Assembly: GCA_964386325.1 (NCBI GenBank) | Contig: CAYLQY010000004.1 | Location: 62,001 to 126,000 of the forward strand | From: Anaerorhabdus sp964386325 | GTDB lineage: Bacteria > Bacillota_I > Bacilli_A > Erysipelotrichales > Erysipelotrichaceae | Direction: 5' to 3' | Length of the DNA: 64,000 bases | Shown: positions 17,601-25,368 of the stretch, one piece after another | Position numbering within the stretch: position 1 is the stretch's first letter | Layout of the letters: each line of letters opens with the position of its first letter | Made by a program: the position numbers and the translations under genes | The notes under the pieces: model-generated | Told to the model about the DNA's origin: nothing | The model's database searches: none | Seen by the model: only the letters and a program-made list of their open reading frames with translations

Positions 17601-19072
17601 AAATCATTATTATCGGTGCAGGACTCGCAGGATTATCAGCAGGAATATATGCAAGAAAAGCTGGATACGAAGTTGAAATTTACGAAAAGAATAATTACGC
17701 AGGAGGATTGTGTACAGGTTGGACACGTAAAGGAAGTTATATTGAAGGGTGTATTCATTGGTTAACTGAATCTAAAACGGGTGACCTTAATCAACTATGG
17801 CATGAAATAGGTGCTTTAGATGACACAGTTAAAATCTACGATGGTGACTCTTTCTATGAAGCGAATATTAATGGCCATAAAATAAATATGTGGACAGACA
17901 TCGAAAAATTAGAGAAGGAACTAAATCACTATGCAACACCAAATGATAAAAAAATAATCAAGAAATTTATAAATAGTATTAGAAAGAGTATGAATCATGC
18001 ATCAGTACCATCTAAAAAAGCTTTTCATTTATGGACAATGATGGAAGGTTTGAGTTATGGAATAAAGATGCTTCCACTTATAAAAATGATGAATCAATAT
18101 GGGAAACACTCTATTAAAGAATTTAGTCAACAGTTTGAAAGTGAAGAATTAAAATTCTTTTTCGCTAACGCAATGATTCCAAGTAACTATAGTGCATCAT
18201 CTTTAATAGTTACTTTAGCAGGATTGTTAGTAAAAAATAGTGGTGTTCCTGAGGGTGGATCAAAACCGCTAATTGAAAGAATAGAAAAGAAATATATGAG
18301 TCTGGGTGGAAAGTTATTTTTGAATAGCGATGTCGAAGAAATACTAATAGAAAATGAATTAGCGTGTGGTATACGATTAAGTGATGGAACGATTCATCAA
18401 GCAGATTATGTTATTAGTGCATTAGATGTTCATTATTTAACAAAACAACTTTTGAAAAATAAATATGAAATCAATGAAATCATAAAACGTGATCAAGATA
18501 AAATTAAAAATCCTACATGTAGTTTAATTACGGCAATTTATCGAACGGATGCAGATTTAAGTAAAATGGGACAAACTTCATTTTATAAAGTGAACCCATA
18601 TGAAGTGCTAGGGGAGAAATATGCTAGTATTGGAATTAAACATTTTGGGTATGAACCAACATTGATTCAACAAGGTAAAACTGTTGTTCAAGTAAATAGT
18701 ATTACAAATGAATCACAATTTGAAAAAGTTGAAAGAATGAGCAAAGAAGAATACAAACAATTCAAACAAGAAATATCAACACAATTCAAAAAAATTGTTC
18801 TTGAAACAGTGCCTGAAATGATCGAGTTAGAAGAATTAGATGTTGTAACGCCAAAAACATATGGTAATTATGTCAATGCATACAAAGGGTCTTTCATGGC
18901 ATATGCAATGACGCCTAATAATAAGCAAATGAATATTATGAACAATGTTTTACCAATCAAGAATTTGGTTATCGCAAGTCAATGGCAAATGACTCCTGGG
19001 GGAACTCCAGTTGCAGTTGTTCAAGGAAAATTTGCGATACAAACAATCCAAAATTTGGAAAGTAAAAAATGA
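17597..19072 (+). CDS. CrtI-like FAD-dependent oxidoreductase (phytoene desaturase / retinol saturase family)
   Basis: The 491-residue flavoprotein opens with the dinucleotide-binding motif GAGLAGLSAGIYARKAG followed by EKNNYAGGLCTGW, the classic second signature of CrtI/CrtISO/RetSat proteins. The PEGGSKPLIERI segment in the middle and the C-terminal GGTPVAVVQGKFA segment are also family-typical. Such enzymes desaturate, saturate or isomerise long polyene or isoprenoid lipids at the membrane. No phytoene synthase or prenyltransferase is nearby, so a carotenoid product is not supported. Its neighbours, a ferredoxin-like protein and a glycosyltransferase, suggest a reductive step followed by glycosylation. 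Confidence 0.85.
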   Translation: MKIIIIGAGLAGLSAGIYARKAGYEVEIYEKNNYAGGLCTGWTRKGSYIEGCIHWLTESKTGDLNQLWHEIGALDDTVKIYDGDSFYEANINGHKINMWTDIEKLEKELNHYATPNDKKIIKKFINSIRKSMNHASVPSKKAFHLWTMMEGLSYGIKMLPLIKMMNQYGKHSIKEFSQQFESEELKFFFANAMIPSNYSASSLIVTLAGLLVKNSGVPEGGSKPLIERIEKKYMSLGGKLFLNSDVEEILIENELACGIRLSDGTIHQADYVISALDVHYLTKQLLKNKYEINEIIKRDQDKIKNPTCSLITAIYRTDADLSKMGQTSFYKVNPYEVLGEKYASIGIKHFGYEPTLIQQGKTVVQVNSITNESQFEKVERMSKEEYKQFKQEISTQFKKIVLETVPEMIELEELDVVTPKTYGNYVNAYKGSFMAYAMTPNNKQMNIMNNVLPIKNLVIASQWQMTPGGTPVAVVQGKFAIQTIQNLESKK

Positions 19073-19090
19073 AGGTAAAGGAAGTAAATT

Positions 19091-19861
19091 ATGTCAGCTG
19101 TGGTAGGAGTTTATTTTAGTGGTACTGGGAATACTAAATTTTGTATCGAAAAATTTGTATCGGAAATTGATATAGATGCAAACTGTGTTTCAATTGAAGA
19201 TAAGAACTGTATCAATGAAATACAAGCGAATAATTTTATTGTTTTAGGATATCCCGTATTTTATAGTTCTTTGCCAAAAATCATGAAGAATTTTTTAATA
19301 GATAACAAACAGTTATTTAAAGGGAAATCAATATTTATCATAGCAACGATGGGATTGTTTAGTGGTGATGGGGCAGGTGTAGCAGCACGACTACTAAAAG
19401 AAGTAAATCCAGAAATTATTGGCGGCTTACACGTGTTGATGCCAGATAGTATATGTGATGAAAAAGTATTAAAGAAATCAAGCGATGATAATAAACAAAT
19501 TATTCAAAAAGCATGTGAGAAGATATCGATGGCTACCAACAAAATTAAGGGCGGATTGGCACCACAGGAAGGTCTAAGTAAAAGTGAACAATTAATGGGC
19601 TTATTTGCCCAACGTTTATGGTTTGGGCATATGACTAAGAATTATTCATCGAAGTTAAAAATAAGCGAAGAACAATGCATCGGTTGTGGTAAATGTGTTA
19701 AATTATGTCCGATGAATAATTTAATGTTTACCAATTCTACAGTATCGCAAAAAGGGTTATGTACACTTTGTTATCGTTGTGTAAATGCATGTCCAAAACA
19801 AGCAATAACATTGCTTGGTAAAAAAGTAATTCAACAAAATAATAGTAAAGATTACCAGTAG
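19091..19861 (+). CDS. EFR1-type flavodoxin/ferredoxin fusion
   Basis: The 256-residue protein has an N-terminal flavodoxin-like domain (VVGVYFSGTGNTKFC, with FMN-binding loop residues). Its C-terminus carries two [4Fe-4S] clusters of bacterial ferredoxin type: Cys 196, 199, 202, 206 and Cys 224, 227, 230, 234. It should pass low-potential electrons, most likely to the CrtI-like enzyme encoded 18 bases upstream. Proteins of this layout are annotated as the EFR1 family. The ribosome site AAAGGAAG precedes the ATG. Confidence 0.88.
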   Translation: MSAVVGVYFSGTGNTKFCIEKFVSEIDIDANCVSIEDKNCINEIQANNFIVLGYPVFYSSLPKIMKNFLIDNKQLFKGKSIFIIATMGLFSGDGAGVAARLLKEVNPEIIGGLHVLMPDSICDEKVLKKSSDDNKQIIQKACEKISMATNKIKGGLAPQEGLSKSEQLMGLFAQRLWFGHMTKNYSSKLKISEEQCIGCGKCVKLCPMNNLMFTNSTVSQKGLCTLCYRCVNACPKQAITLLGKKVIQQNNSKDYQ

Positions 19862-19877
19862 ATTTATAGGAGAGAGT

Positions 19878-21083
19878 ATGAAAAAAATCGCAATGTTTTC
19901 GATGGGAACACGTGGTGATATACAACCATATCTAATTCTGTCCAAAGAATTGATGAACCATGGTTATGATGTAGTATTAGGTACACATCCATGTTGGAAG
20001 GATTTAGTAGAGAGTTATGGCGTAAACTTTGTCAGTGTTGGTCCCAACATCAGTATAGAAGATGAAGCCGCAAAGATTCGTGGCAAAAGTAAAAATCCAA
20101 TGATGAGTATGTTGAAAACAATGAACTTTGTATTCAAACTTATTGAAAATTCAACTACTGAAATTTATGAATGTTGTAAAGGAAAAGATTTAATTATCGT
20201 ATCGCACAGTCAGATGGGAGCAACAGAAGCAGAAGTACTAGGTATTAAAACAATCAATGTAACACTCCAAACAGAAATGATACCAGAAGTAAAAAAAGAA
20301 AAAACAATTAAGGATAAATTAATTGCATCAATAATTAATCCGTTTATGGTAAAGCCATATAATAAAATAAGAAAAAAGTATAATTTGAAGAAAGTAAAAT
20401 CAATGGATCAAGTTATGTCTAAAGATTTGAACTTAATTCCAATTAGTCAGATGATGCAGGAAACAAATACTTATTGGGATACTAAAAATAAAGTAGTGGG
20501 GTATTGGTTTACAGATGATGAGGTATTTACTCCATCAAAGGATTTAGAAGAATTTTTAAATAAAGGGGATAAACCAATTATATTGGCACTAGGCGCTATG
20601 TCGTTTGAGAGTAAAGAAGAAGTGGATAAACTGAATTGTTTTATAGAAGCATTTACTAGCACTAATAAACGTGCAATCATTCAAGGATTTAAGAAATCAC
20701 TAAAGCAACTTTCTCTTCCAGAAACAATGCTTGCGATAGACTCAGTACCACATAGTTGGTTATTTAAACAAGGATATGCAGTTATTCATCACTGTGGTTT
20801 TGGGACGTCAGCATCTAGTCTTATTTATGGAATTCCATCTATTTGCATTCCTCATGTATTAGATCAAGTTGGATTTGCACAAAAACTACTAAAATTGAAT
20901 GTTACACCAAATCCAATTTTAATTGGTGATCTTACAAAAGAAAATCTTGTACAAAGAATTAATGATTTGGATGAAAACTATAGGATGTATGTAGAGAAAT
21001 GTGTCCATATATCTAAGTTAATCAAAGAAGAGGATGGATTGAATAGAACAATTGAACTCATTGAACAGGTTATTGGAAAATAA
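19878..21083 (+). CDS. GT1 family glycosyltransferase (UGT/MGT type)
   Basis: The 401-residue enzyme has the GT-B fold of GT1 enzymes. The N-terminal GTRGDIQPYLILSKEL is shared with sterol and macrolide glycosyltransferases. The C-terminal donor-binding block has HHCGFGTSASSLIYGIPS and VLDQVGFAQKL. Such proteins add a sugar from a nucleotide donor to a lipophilic acceptor such as a sterol, carotenoid, polyketide or diacylglycerol. It is 17 bases after the EFR1 gene and completes the TetR-CrtI-EFR1-GT1 set. The acceptor is unknown. Confidence 0.87.
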   Translation: MKKIAMFSMGTRGDIQPYLILSKELMNHGYDVVLGTHPCWKDLVESYGVNFVSVGPNISIEDEAAKIRGKSKNPMMSMLKTMNFVFKLIENSTTEIYECCKGKDLIIVSHSQMGATEAEVLGIKTINVTLQTEMIPEVKKEKTIKDKLIASIINPFMVKPYNKIRKKYNLKKVKSMDQVMSKDLNLIPISQMMQETNTYWDTKNKVVGYWFTDDEVFTPSKDLEEFLNKGDKPIILALGAMSFESKEEVDKLNCFIEAFTSTNKRAIIQGFKKSLKQLSLPETMLAIDSVPHSWLFKQGYAVIHHCGFGTSASSLIYGIPSICIPHVLDQVGFAQKLLKLNVTPNPILIGDLTKENLVQRINDLDENYRMYVEKCVHISKLIKEEDGLNRTIELIEQVIGK

Positions 21084-21181
21084 TCTTATGAAGTTTGTAA
21101 TATTTTTAAAGTGAATTTTTGGGTAGATAAACAAAGCGTTATCTTCTATGATAACAACTAAAAATAGTGCTGGAGGAAATT

Positions 21182-21835
21182 ATGAAAAAAATCAAATGGG
21201 ATTATTTAAATTATGCTATGCTTGCTTTCTTAGGACTAGGGTTAGAAATGGGATTATTGCTCTTTGTTGAACCTTTTGTTTTTAGTGGGACGATTATGAG
21301 TCAATACTCTTCACTTCAAAAAATTATTCATTGGGTAGCTACGATAATTTTGTGGATATGTATGATTGTATATATCGTTGTCGATTTGAAGAAGGTAAAA
21401 AAATTCGATGTGCTCAATTACACCAAACCTAGTTATAAAGGGATTGTGATAAGTCTAATCCTAGTAATCATCTGTATTGGAATGAATTATTATGATTGGC
21501 ACACATTAAAAATCATTGCAGAATTTCAAAGCAAAAGTTTCATTCTTTTTATATTTCAATATCTGTATTACTTTGTGGAAATTGGTTTAGTGTTACTTAT
21601 ATTAATATGTGGTCAAGCTTTCTTTGAAGAAAACTTTCAACAAACAAAAGGAATTCCATATGGAGGACTTGTTCTTTGTTTTACTTGGGGTATTGTTCAT
21701 TACTTGTCAAAAGGATCATTATCTACAGCAATTGTAGTTATGATTTATTCAATTCTTTTTGGATTGATTTATACAAACATGAAAAAGAATACGTTGTGGT
21801 CGTATCTTTTGATTTTATTCGCATTTATTATTTAG
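21182..21835 (+). CDS. CPBP-like intramembrane protein (CAAX protease family, degenerate)
   Basis: The 217-residue protein is almost entirely hydrophobic with about six membrane segments. The late part, FFEENFQQ, then FTWGIVHYLSKGS, then SILFGLIYTNMKK, follows the CPBP/Abi layout of EExxxR and two His motifs. The Arg of the first motif is not seen, and the last His is not obvious, so activity is uncertain. The start is the ATG behind GGAGG, five codons into the longest frame. It lies about 100 bases after the GT1 gene and may or may not belong to that operon. Confidence 0.6.
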   Translation: MKKIKWDYLNYAMLAFLGLGLEMGLLLFVEPFVFSGTIMSQYSSLQKIIHWVATIILWICMIVYIVVDLKKVKKFDVLNYTKPSYKGIVISLILVIICIGMNYYDWHTLKIIAEFQSKSFILFIFQYLYYFVEIGLVLLILICGQAFFEENFQQTKGIPYGGLVLCFTWGIVHYLSKGSLSTAIVVMIYSILFGLIYTNMKKNTLWSYLLILFAFII

Positions 21836-22057
21836 TTGTGATGAATACCTTTAATCAATCTTAGAATTAATCTCATTTCAAATAAGTAAGTTCAATAAGT
21901 TGTAAGACAAATACTTTATTTATATGGAAATAATAGATTGAACTTTTTTTTAATTTGAATTTAATGATATAATTGTATGGGATAAATATGTTAGTAAAAA
22001 TTAATAAAAGCAGTGAAAAGAATAAAATTAAGATTGAAAAAGATAGGAAAAATAAAT

Positions 22058-22528
22058 ATGATAAAGTATAGAAAATTAGAAGATAAAGATATAGATTTAT
22101 TTAAGAAATGGTTAAAAGAACCACATGTTGCTGCATGGTATGAAGATCCTGAAGACTGGATTATGGAAGTTGAAAAAAGAAAGAGTGAATTTAGTTGGTT
22201 GCATCATTTTATAGTGGAGATTGATGATGTACCTTTTGGCTTTTGCCAATACTATGAATTGAAAAATAGTGGTGAAACATGGCATGGTGATACTAGTTTA
22301 GAAGGAACATATAGTTTAGATTATTTGATTGGTGAAACTCAATTCTTAAATAAAGGATATGGGAAACAGATCATTCAAGGATTAACTAAAATGATACAGC
22401 TGCTTCCAAATGCGCAACGGGTATTGGCTCTTCCAGATGTAAAGAATATACCATCATGCAAAACATTTGAATCATGTGGTTATTTGTTTGACGAAAAAAA
22501 TGAAATGTATCAGTTTGAATTCAAATAG
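22058..22528 (+). CDS. GNAT family acetyltransferase, AAC(6')-like
   Basis: The 156-residue enzyme matches the GNAT subgroup that contains AAC(6') aminoglycoside acetyltransferases: PHVAAWYEDPEDW, FIVEIDDVPFGFCQYY, then LDYLIGETQFLNKGYGKQII for acetyl-CoA binding. Many relatives acetylate other amines, so resistance cannot be inferred. I chose MIKYRK as the start because the upstream in-frame ATG at 22013 adds a Lys-rich, non-conserved stretch. Confidence 0.8.
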   Translation: MIKYRKLEDKDIDLFKKWLKEPHVAAWYEDPEDWIMEVEKRKSEFSWLHHFIVEIDDVPFGFCQYYELKNSGETWHGDTSLEGTYSLDYLIGETQFLNKGYGKQIIQGLTKMIQLLPNAQRVLALPDVKNIPSCKTFESCGYLFDEKNEMYQFEFK

Positions 22529-22539
22529 TGAATAAATTA

Positions 22540-22575
22540 AAAACTCTTTGTAAGCATGTGTTTACAAAGAGTTTT
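22540..22575. terminator. Bidirectional intrinsic terminator
   Basis: A perfect 14-bp stem (AAAACTCTTTGTAA with TTACAAAGAGTTTT, loop of eight bases) lies between convergent genes and overlaps the stop of the minus-strand Xre gene. T runs are present on both strands. Confidence 0.85.
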
Positions 22576-22777
22576 ATTTAAATAAAAATAGTACTTCTAT
22601 TGGTGTTTTTACTACTCTAGATATATCGATCGCAAGCTTTAATGAAGGATTATACTGCGCTTTTTCTAACCGCATAATCGTTTCTCGTCGAACACCAACT
22701 TGCTCAGCGAGTTGTTCTTGGGTGAGTCCTGCAAGTGTGCGATATGTTTTAAGATTACAGATGAATTCATTTTCCAT
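22574..22777 (-). CDS. Xre-family helix-turn-helix regulator
   Basis: This 67-residue protein is a single HTH domain: YRTLAGLTQEQLAEQVGVRRETIMRLEKAQYNPS. It belongs to the short YdgT/YozG-like group often paired with a small membrane protein. It starts four bases after the DUF3796 gene stop, in the same operon. A large inverted repeat at the operon promoter is its probable binding site. Confidence 0.9.
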   Translation of the reverse strand: MENEFICNLKTYRTLAGLTQEQLAEQVGVRRETIMRLEKAQYNPSLKLAIDISRVVKTPIEVLFLFK

Positions 22778-22780
22778 GCA

Positions 22781-23422
22781 TTATACCTTCGTCTCGTATT
22801 TATATAGCAAATACTTACTCAAGAACAGTACAAGGGCATAAATACAAGAAACACTTAGAATCATGAAAACAGCACTGAGTTCGGTATTTTGTTTAAATAA
22901 TCCCATTCCTATTAACCAAATCATAATAAATAGAAGAGAAAAACCAGTTTTATATGCATTTAGTTCTGCCTTCTTTTCGTTCTCTTTATATAACTCATCT
23001 TTTAATGTGTTTGATAGTTTACCTTCATAAAAGAAACTAAAGAATCCAAAAAAGATAAAGAATATAAAAGGAAAAATAACTTTCATCGTTGAATAGGTGT
23101 AGAAACCAGCAAATCCAACAAATCCTAAAAAGCCAAAGTATCCCCAATTTGCAGAAAGCTGTCTTGTGTGTGTATTATCTTGATTCTTATTCTTCCAGAC
23201 AAATCTGAACAGTTCAAAAAATAGGAAAATTACATAGACAATGACTAATAAACAAGAAACAATCATAGGAATATCTTTCAATGTAATTTCGAATGTTGAG
23301 AAATCAGTAGGAACAACAAGACGACTTTCATTAAAATAGATAGAATACATGATTGAAAGTAATAGAAGTATGATGCTACAGATACCAGAAAAGATGATTA
23401 TTTTGAATTTGTGGTTTTTCAT
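22781..23422 (-). CDS. DUF3796-like membrane protein
   Basis: The 213-residue protein has about six membrane segments and the glycine/phenylalanine-rich motif NWGYFGFLGFVGFAGFY, typical of DUF3796 proteins. The function of that family is not known. A charged loop (ELYKENEKKAELNAYKTG) separates the last segments. It is first in a two-gene operon with the Xre regulator. Such pairs usually respond to envelope or growth-phase signals, but nothing here shows which. Confidence 0.75.
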   Translation of the reverse strand: MKNHKFKIIIFSGICSIILLLLSIMYSIYFNESRLVVPTDFSTFEITLKDIPMIVSCLLVIVYVIFLFFELFRFVWKNKNQDNTHTRQLSANWGYFGFLGFVGFAGFYTYSTMKVIFPFIFFIFFGFFSFFYEGKLSNTLKDELYKENEKKAELNAYKTGFSLLFIMIWLIGMGLFKQNTELSAVFMILSVSCIYALVLFLSKYLLYKYETKV

Positions 23423-23433
23423 AACTACTCCTT

Positions 23434-23474
23434 AAGTGATATATTTGTCACAATATGATACAAATATATCACTT
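23434..23474. promoter_or_regulatory. Large inverted-repeat operator of the DUF3796-Xre operon
   Basis: AAGTGATATATTTGT and its exact complement ACAAATATATCACTT form a 15-bp perfect inverted repeat with an 11-base spacer. It covers the predicted -10 box and start region of the minus-strand operon. It ends only 12 bases from the start codon, so it could act as DNA operator or as an mRNA hairpin over the ribosome site. Confidence 0.7.
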
Positions 23475-23490
23475 TTTCATGAGAAGTCAA
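23463..23490 (-). promoter_or_regulatory. Promoter of the DUF3796-Xre operon
   Basis: On the minus strand TTGACT (5/6) and TATATT (5/6) are separated by 16 bases. The -10 box lies inside the inverted repeat. Confidence 0.65.
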
Positions 23491-23626
23491 TAGATTGATA
23501 AATGGAAATAAACATAGCACAAGTAGGTATATAACCATTAAATCAAGTGTAAATGACAGCGATGATAATGTTAAAAAATGCTTTAAATAAAGGATATTTT
23601 GATAGGGATGAAAATAATGTAAAAAA

Positions 23627-23653
23627 TTAGCACACATTTGTTGACAGTGCTAA
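23627..23653. promoter_or_regulatory. CIRCE element 1 upstream of hrcA
   Basis: TTAGCACAC, nine bases, CAGTGCTAA matches the CIRCE inverted repeat (TTAGCACTC-N9-GAGTGCTAA) with one change per arm. It overlaps the -35 box and is a HrcA repressor site. Confidence 0.9.
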
Positions 23654-23669
23654 AATGTTGTGATATTCT
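23641..23669 (+). promoter_or_regulatory. Sigma-A promoter of the hrcA operon
   Basis: A perfect TTGACA and TATTCT (4/6) are 17 bases apart. The promoter is sandwiched by two CIRCE elements, so HrcA would exclude RNA polymerase. Confidence 0.8.
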
Positions 23670-23670
23670 A

Positions 23671-23697
23671 TTAGCAGACATTGAGAAAGAGTGCTAA
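23671..23697. promoter_or_regulatory. CIRCE element 2 upstream of hrcA
   Basis: TTAGCAGAC, nine bases, GAGTGCTAA. The right arm is perfect and the left arm has two changes. It lies just downstream of the -10 box and ends 17 bases before the hrcA ATG. Confidence 0.9.
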
Positions 23698-23714
23698 TTA
23701 GAGGAGGTGGAATC

Positions 23715-24740
23715 ATGCTAACACAACGTCGAATTGATATCTTTAAGGCAATTGTAGATGAGTTTATTCAATCTGCAGAACCAGTTGGATCTAAGACTTT
23801 AATGGAAAAGTATGAACTACCTTATTCTAGTGCAACGATTCGCAATGATATGCAATTCCTTGAAGAACTTGGATATTTAGAAAAAACACACACATCAAGT
23901 GGACGTATACCAAGTACCCAGGGGTACAAGTTCTATTGTGAAAATTTACTTGAAGTCAAATTGGATCAAAAGATGGAAGTAGCCATTAAGGAGTTGTTTA
24001 GTGATCGTCAGTTGAACTTAGATGAAGCAATTAAGCAAAGCTGTAACATGTTATCACAAATGACTAATCTTACTTCGGGAGTTTTAGGACCCGATGCATC
24101 CATGCAACGATTAGAACATATTAAAATATTTCCAATCAATGAAAGAAGTGCTGTCTGTGTCTTTATAACAGATAGTGGGTATACTGAAAATCGTACATTT
24201 AATTTCCAAGATGATGTTTCTCTAGAAGATATTGAACATTGTTGTGGTATCCTAAATGATCGATTAAGAGGAACTTACATTCAAGATGTTGTTGATAAGA
24301 TGCAAGCATTACGTCCAATACTTTCGGAAAACGTAAAACGTCACGAGATATTGTTCCAAGCATTTGTTAAAGCATTTATGAAATTTGCGAGTGAGAATGT
24401 TTATTTCTCAGGGCAAAACAAATTATTATATCAACCAGAATTTTCTGATATTGAGAAATTAAAACAATTGATGACAATGATGGAAAACAATACATTGTGG
24501 CGACAACTTGGAAAACAATCACAAGAACTTATCGTTAAGACGCAAGATGGTTCAGAACTTATGTGGCTTGATGATGTTGCGGTAGTTACAAGTAAATTTA
24601 GAGTGAGTGATAATGAAGAAGGACAACTGATGATTGTAGGTCCATCACGAATGGATTATGATCGTGTTACTTCATTGTTAGAATATGTGTCAAGCACGAT
24701 TGAGAAAATCTATGGAAGTGGAGGAAAACATGGAAGATAA
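23715..24740 (+). CDS. hrcA: Heat-inducible transcription repressor HrcA
   Basis: The 341-residue repressor binds CIRCE elements and is kept active by GroEL in studied species. The N-terminal winged helix (LTQRRIDIFKAIVDEFI, SKTLMEKYELPYSSATIRNDM, LEKTHTSSGRIPSTQGY) is unmistakable. A GAF-like dimerisation region and conserved C-terminal GPSRMDYDRV follow. The start is the ATG behind GAGGAGGTGG; a TTG eight codons upstream lies inside CIRCE 2. Its end overlaps grpE by 11 bases. Two CIRCE sites in its promoter give autoregulation. Confidence 0.96.
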   Translation: MLTQRRIDIFKAIVDEFIQSAEPVGSKTLMEKYELPYSSATIRNDMQFLEELGYLEKTHTSSGRIPSTQGYKFYCENLLEVKLDQKMEVAIKELFSDRQLNLDEAIKQSCNMLSQMTNLTSGVLGPDASMQRLEHIKIFPINERSAVCVFITDSGYTENRTFNFQDDVSLEDIEHCCGILNDRLRGTYIQDVVDKMQALRPILSENVKRHEILFQAFVKAFMKFASENVYFSGQNKLLYQPEFSDIEKLKQLMTMMENNTLWRQLGKQSQELIVKTQDGSELMWLDDVAVVTSKFRVSDNEEGQLMIVGPSRMDYDRVTSLLEYVSSTIEKIYGSGGKHGR

Positions 24741-25356
24741 GAAAAAAGAGAATTGTGAATGTGAAGAAGAAGTTTGTGCATGTGATAAACATCAAGATGA
24801 GGTAATCGAAGAACACGATAAACCACATCCGCATGAACATCATGAACATCTTCATGGTGAGCATGACAAACACAAAGAAATGAAACATAAAAAACCAGAG
24901 GTTCATGAAAAGGAATTAATTGATTCATTAAAAGAAGAAATTGAAAAACTTAAAAATGATTACGCTAAAGCATATGCTGACACAGAAAATATGCGTAAAC
25001 GTCTTCAAAGTGAATTTGATCAAGCAAAGAAATATCGTATTCAAAGTTTTGCACTGGATGTATTACCAGCAATAGACAATTTAGAAAGAGCATTACAAAC
25101 ACCACCGACAGAAGAAACTGAAGGTTATCGTAAAGGTGTTGAGATGATATACAATCAATTGTTGGATGCCCTTCATAAAGAAGGTGTTGAAGAAATTGAA
25201 GCCAATGGGTTACCATTTGATGCCAACTTCCATCAAGCTCTAATGGCAGAACATGTTGAAGGTATAGAACCAGGAATGGTCGTGGAAGTACTTCAAAAAG
25301 GATATAAATTAAAAGATCGCATATTGCGTGCTAGCATGGTAAAGGTTAGCGACTAG
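24730..25356 (+). CDS. grpE: Nucleotide exchange factor GrpE with His/Cys-rich N-terminus
   Basis: The 208-residue protein exchanges ADP for ATP on DnaK. The GrpE core (coiled coil DSLKEEIEKLKNDYAKAYADTENMRKRL reduced here to its YADTENMRKR hallmark, then FALDVLPAIDNLERAL and the beta domain VVEVLQKGYKLKDRILR) begins near residue 62. The first 60 residues are odd: they hold four cysteines in two CxC motifs (CEC and CAC) and twelve histidines (PHPHEHHEHLHGEH) among acidic residues. This looks like a metal-binding tail, not a usual GrpE feature. The start follows GGAGG inside the hrcA 3' end. Confidence 0.95.
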   Translation: MEDKKKENCECEEEVCACDKHQDEVIEEHDKPHPHEHHEHLHGEHDKHKEMKHKKPEVHEKELIDSLKEEIEKLKNDYAKAYADTENMRKRLQSEFDQAKKYRIQSFALDVLPAIDNLERALQTPPTEETEGYRKGVEMIYNQLLDALHKEGVEEIEANGLPFDANFHQALMAEHVEGIEPGMVVEVLQKGYKLKDRILRASMVKVSD

Positions 25357-25368
25357 GAGGAAAAATTT

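Noticed and set aside
17597..19072. Carotenoid biosynthesis (crtI) as a firm call
   Set aside because: No phytoene synthase or prenyl diphosphate synthase is nearby; only the enzyme superfamily is supported.
22058..22528. Aminoglycoside resistance gene
   Set aside because: The similarity is to the AAC(6')-like GNAT group as a whole; nothing in the context supports a resistance role.
22574..23422. Toxin-antitoxin pair (Xre plus membrane protein)
   Set aside because: The membrane protein looks like DUF3796 and has several helices rather than a small toxin; the pair is a common regulator-membrane protein unit.
23425..23637. Minus-strand 70-codon frame between the DUF3796 and hrcA genes
   Set aside because: It runs across the DUF3796 promoter, its inverted repeat and part of CIRCE 1, has no ribosome site and no recognisable protein features.
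24667..24928. Two minus-strand Phe/Met- and His-rich frames opposite grpE
   Set aside because: They are antisense images of the His/Glu-rich GrpE tail with no start signals.
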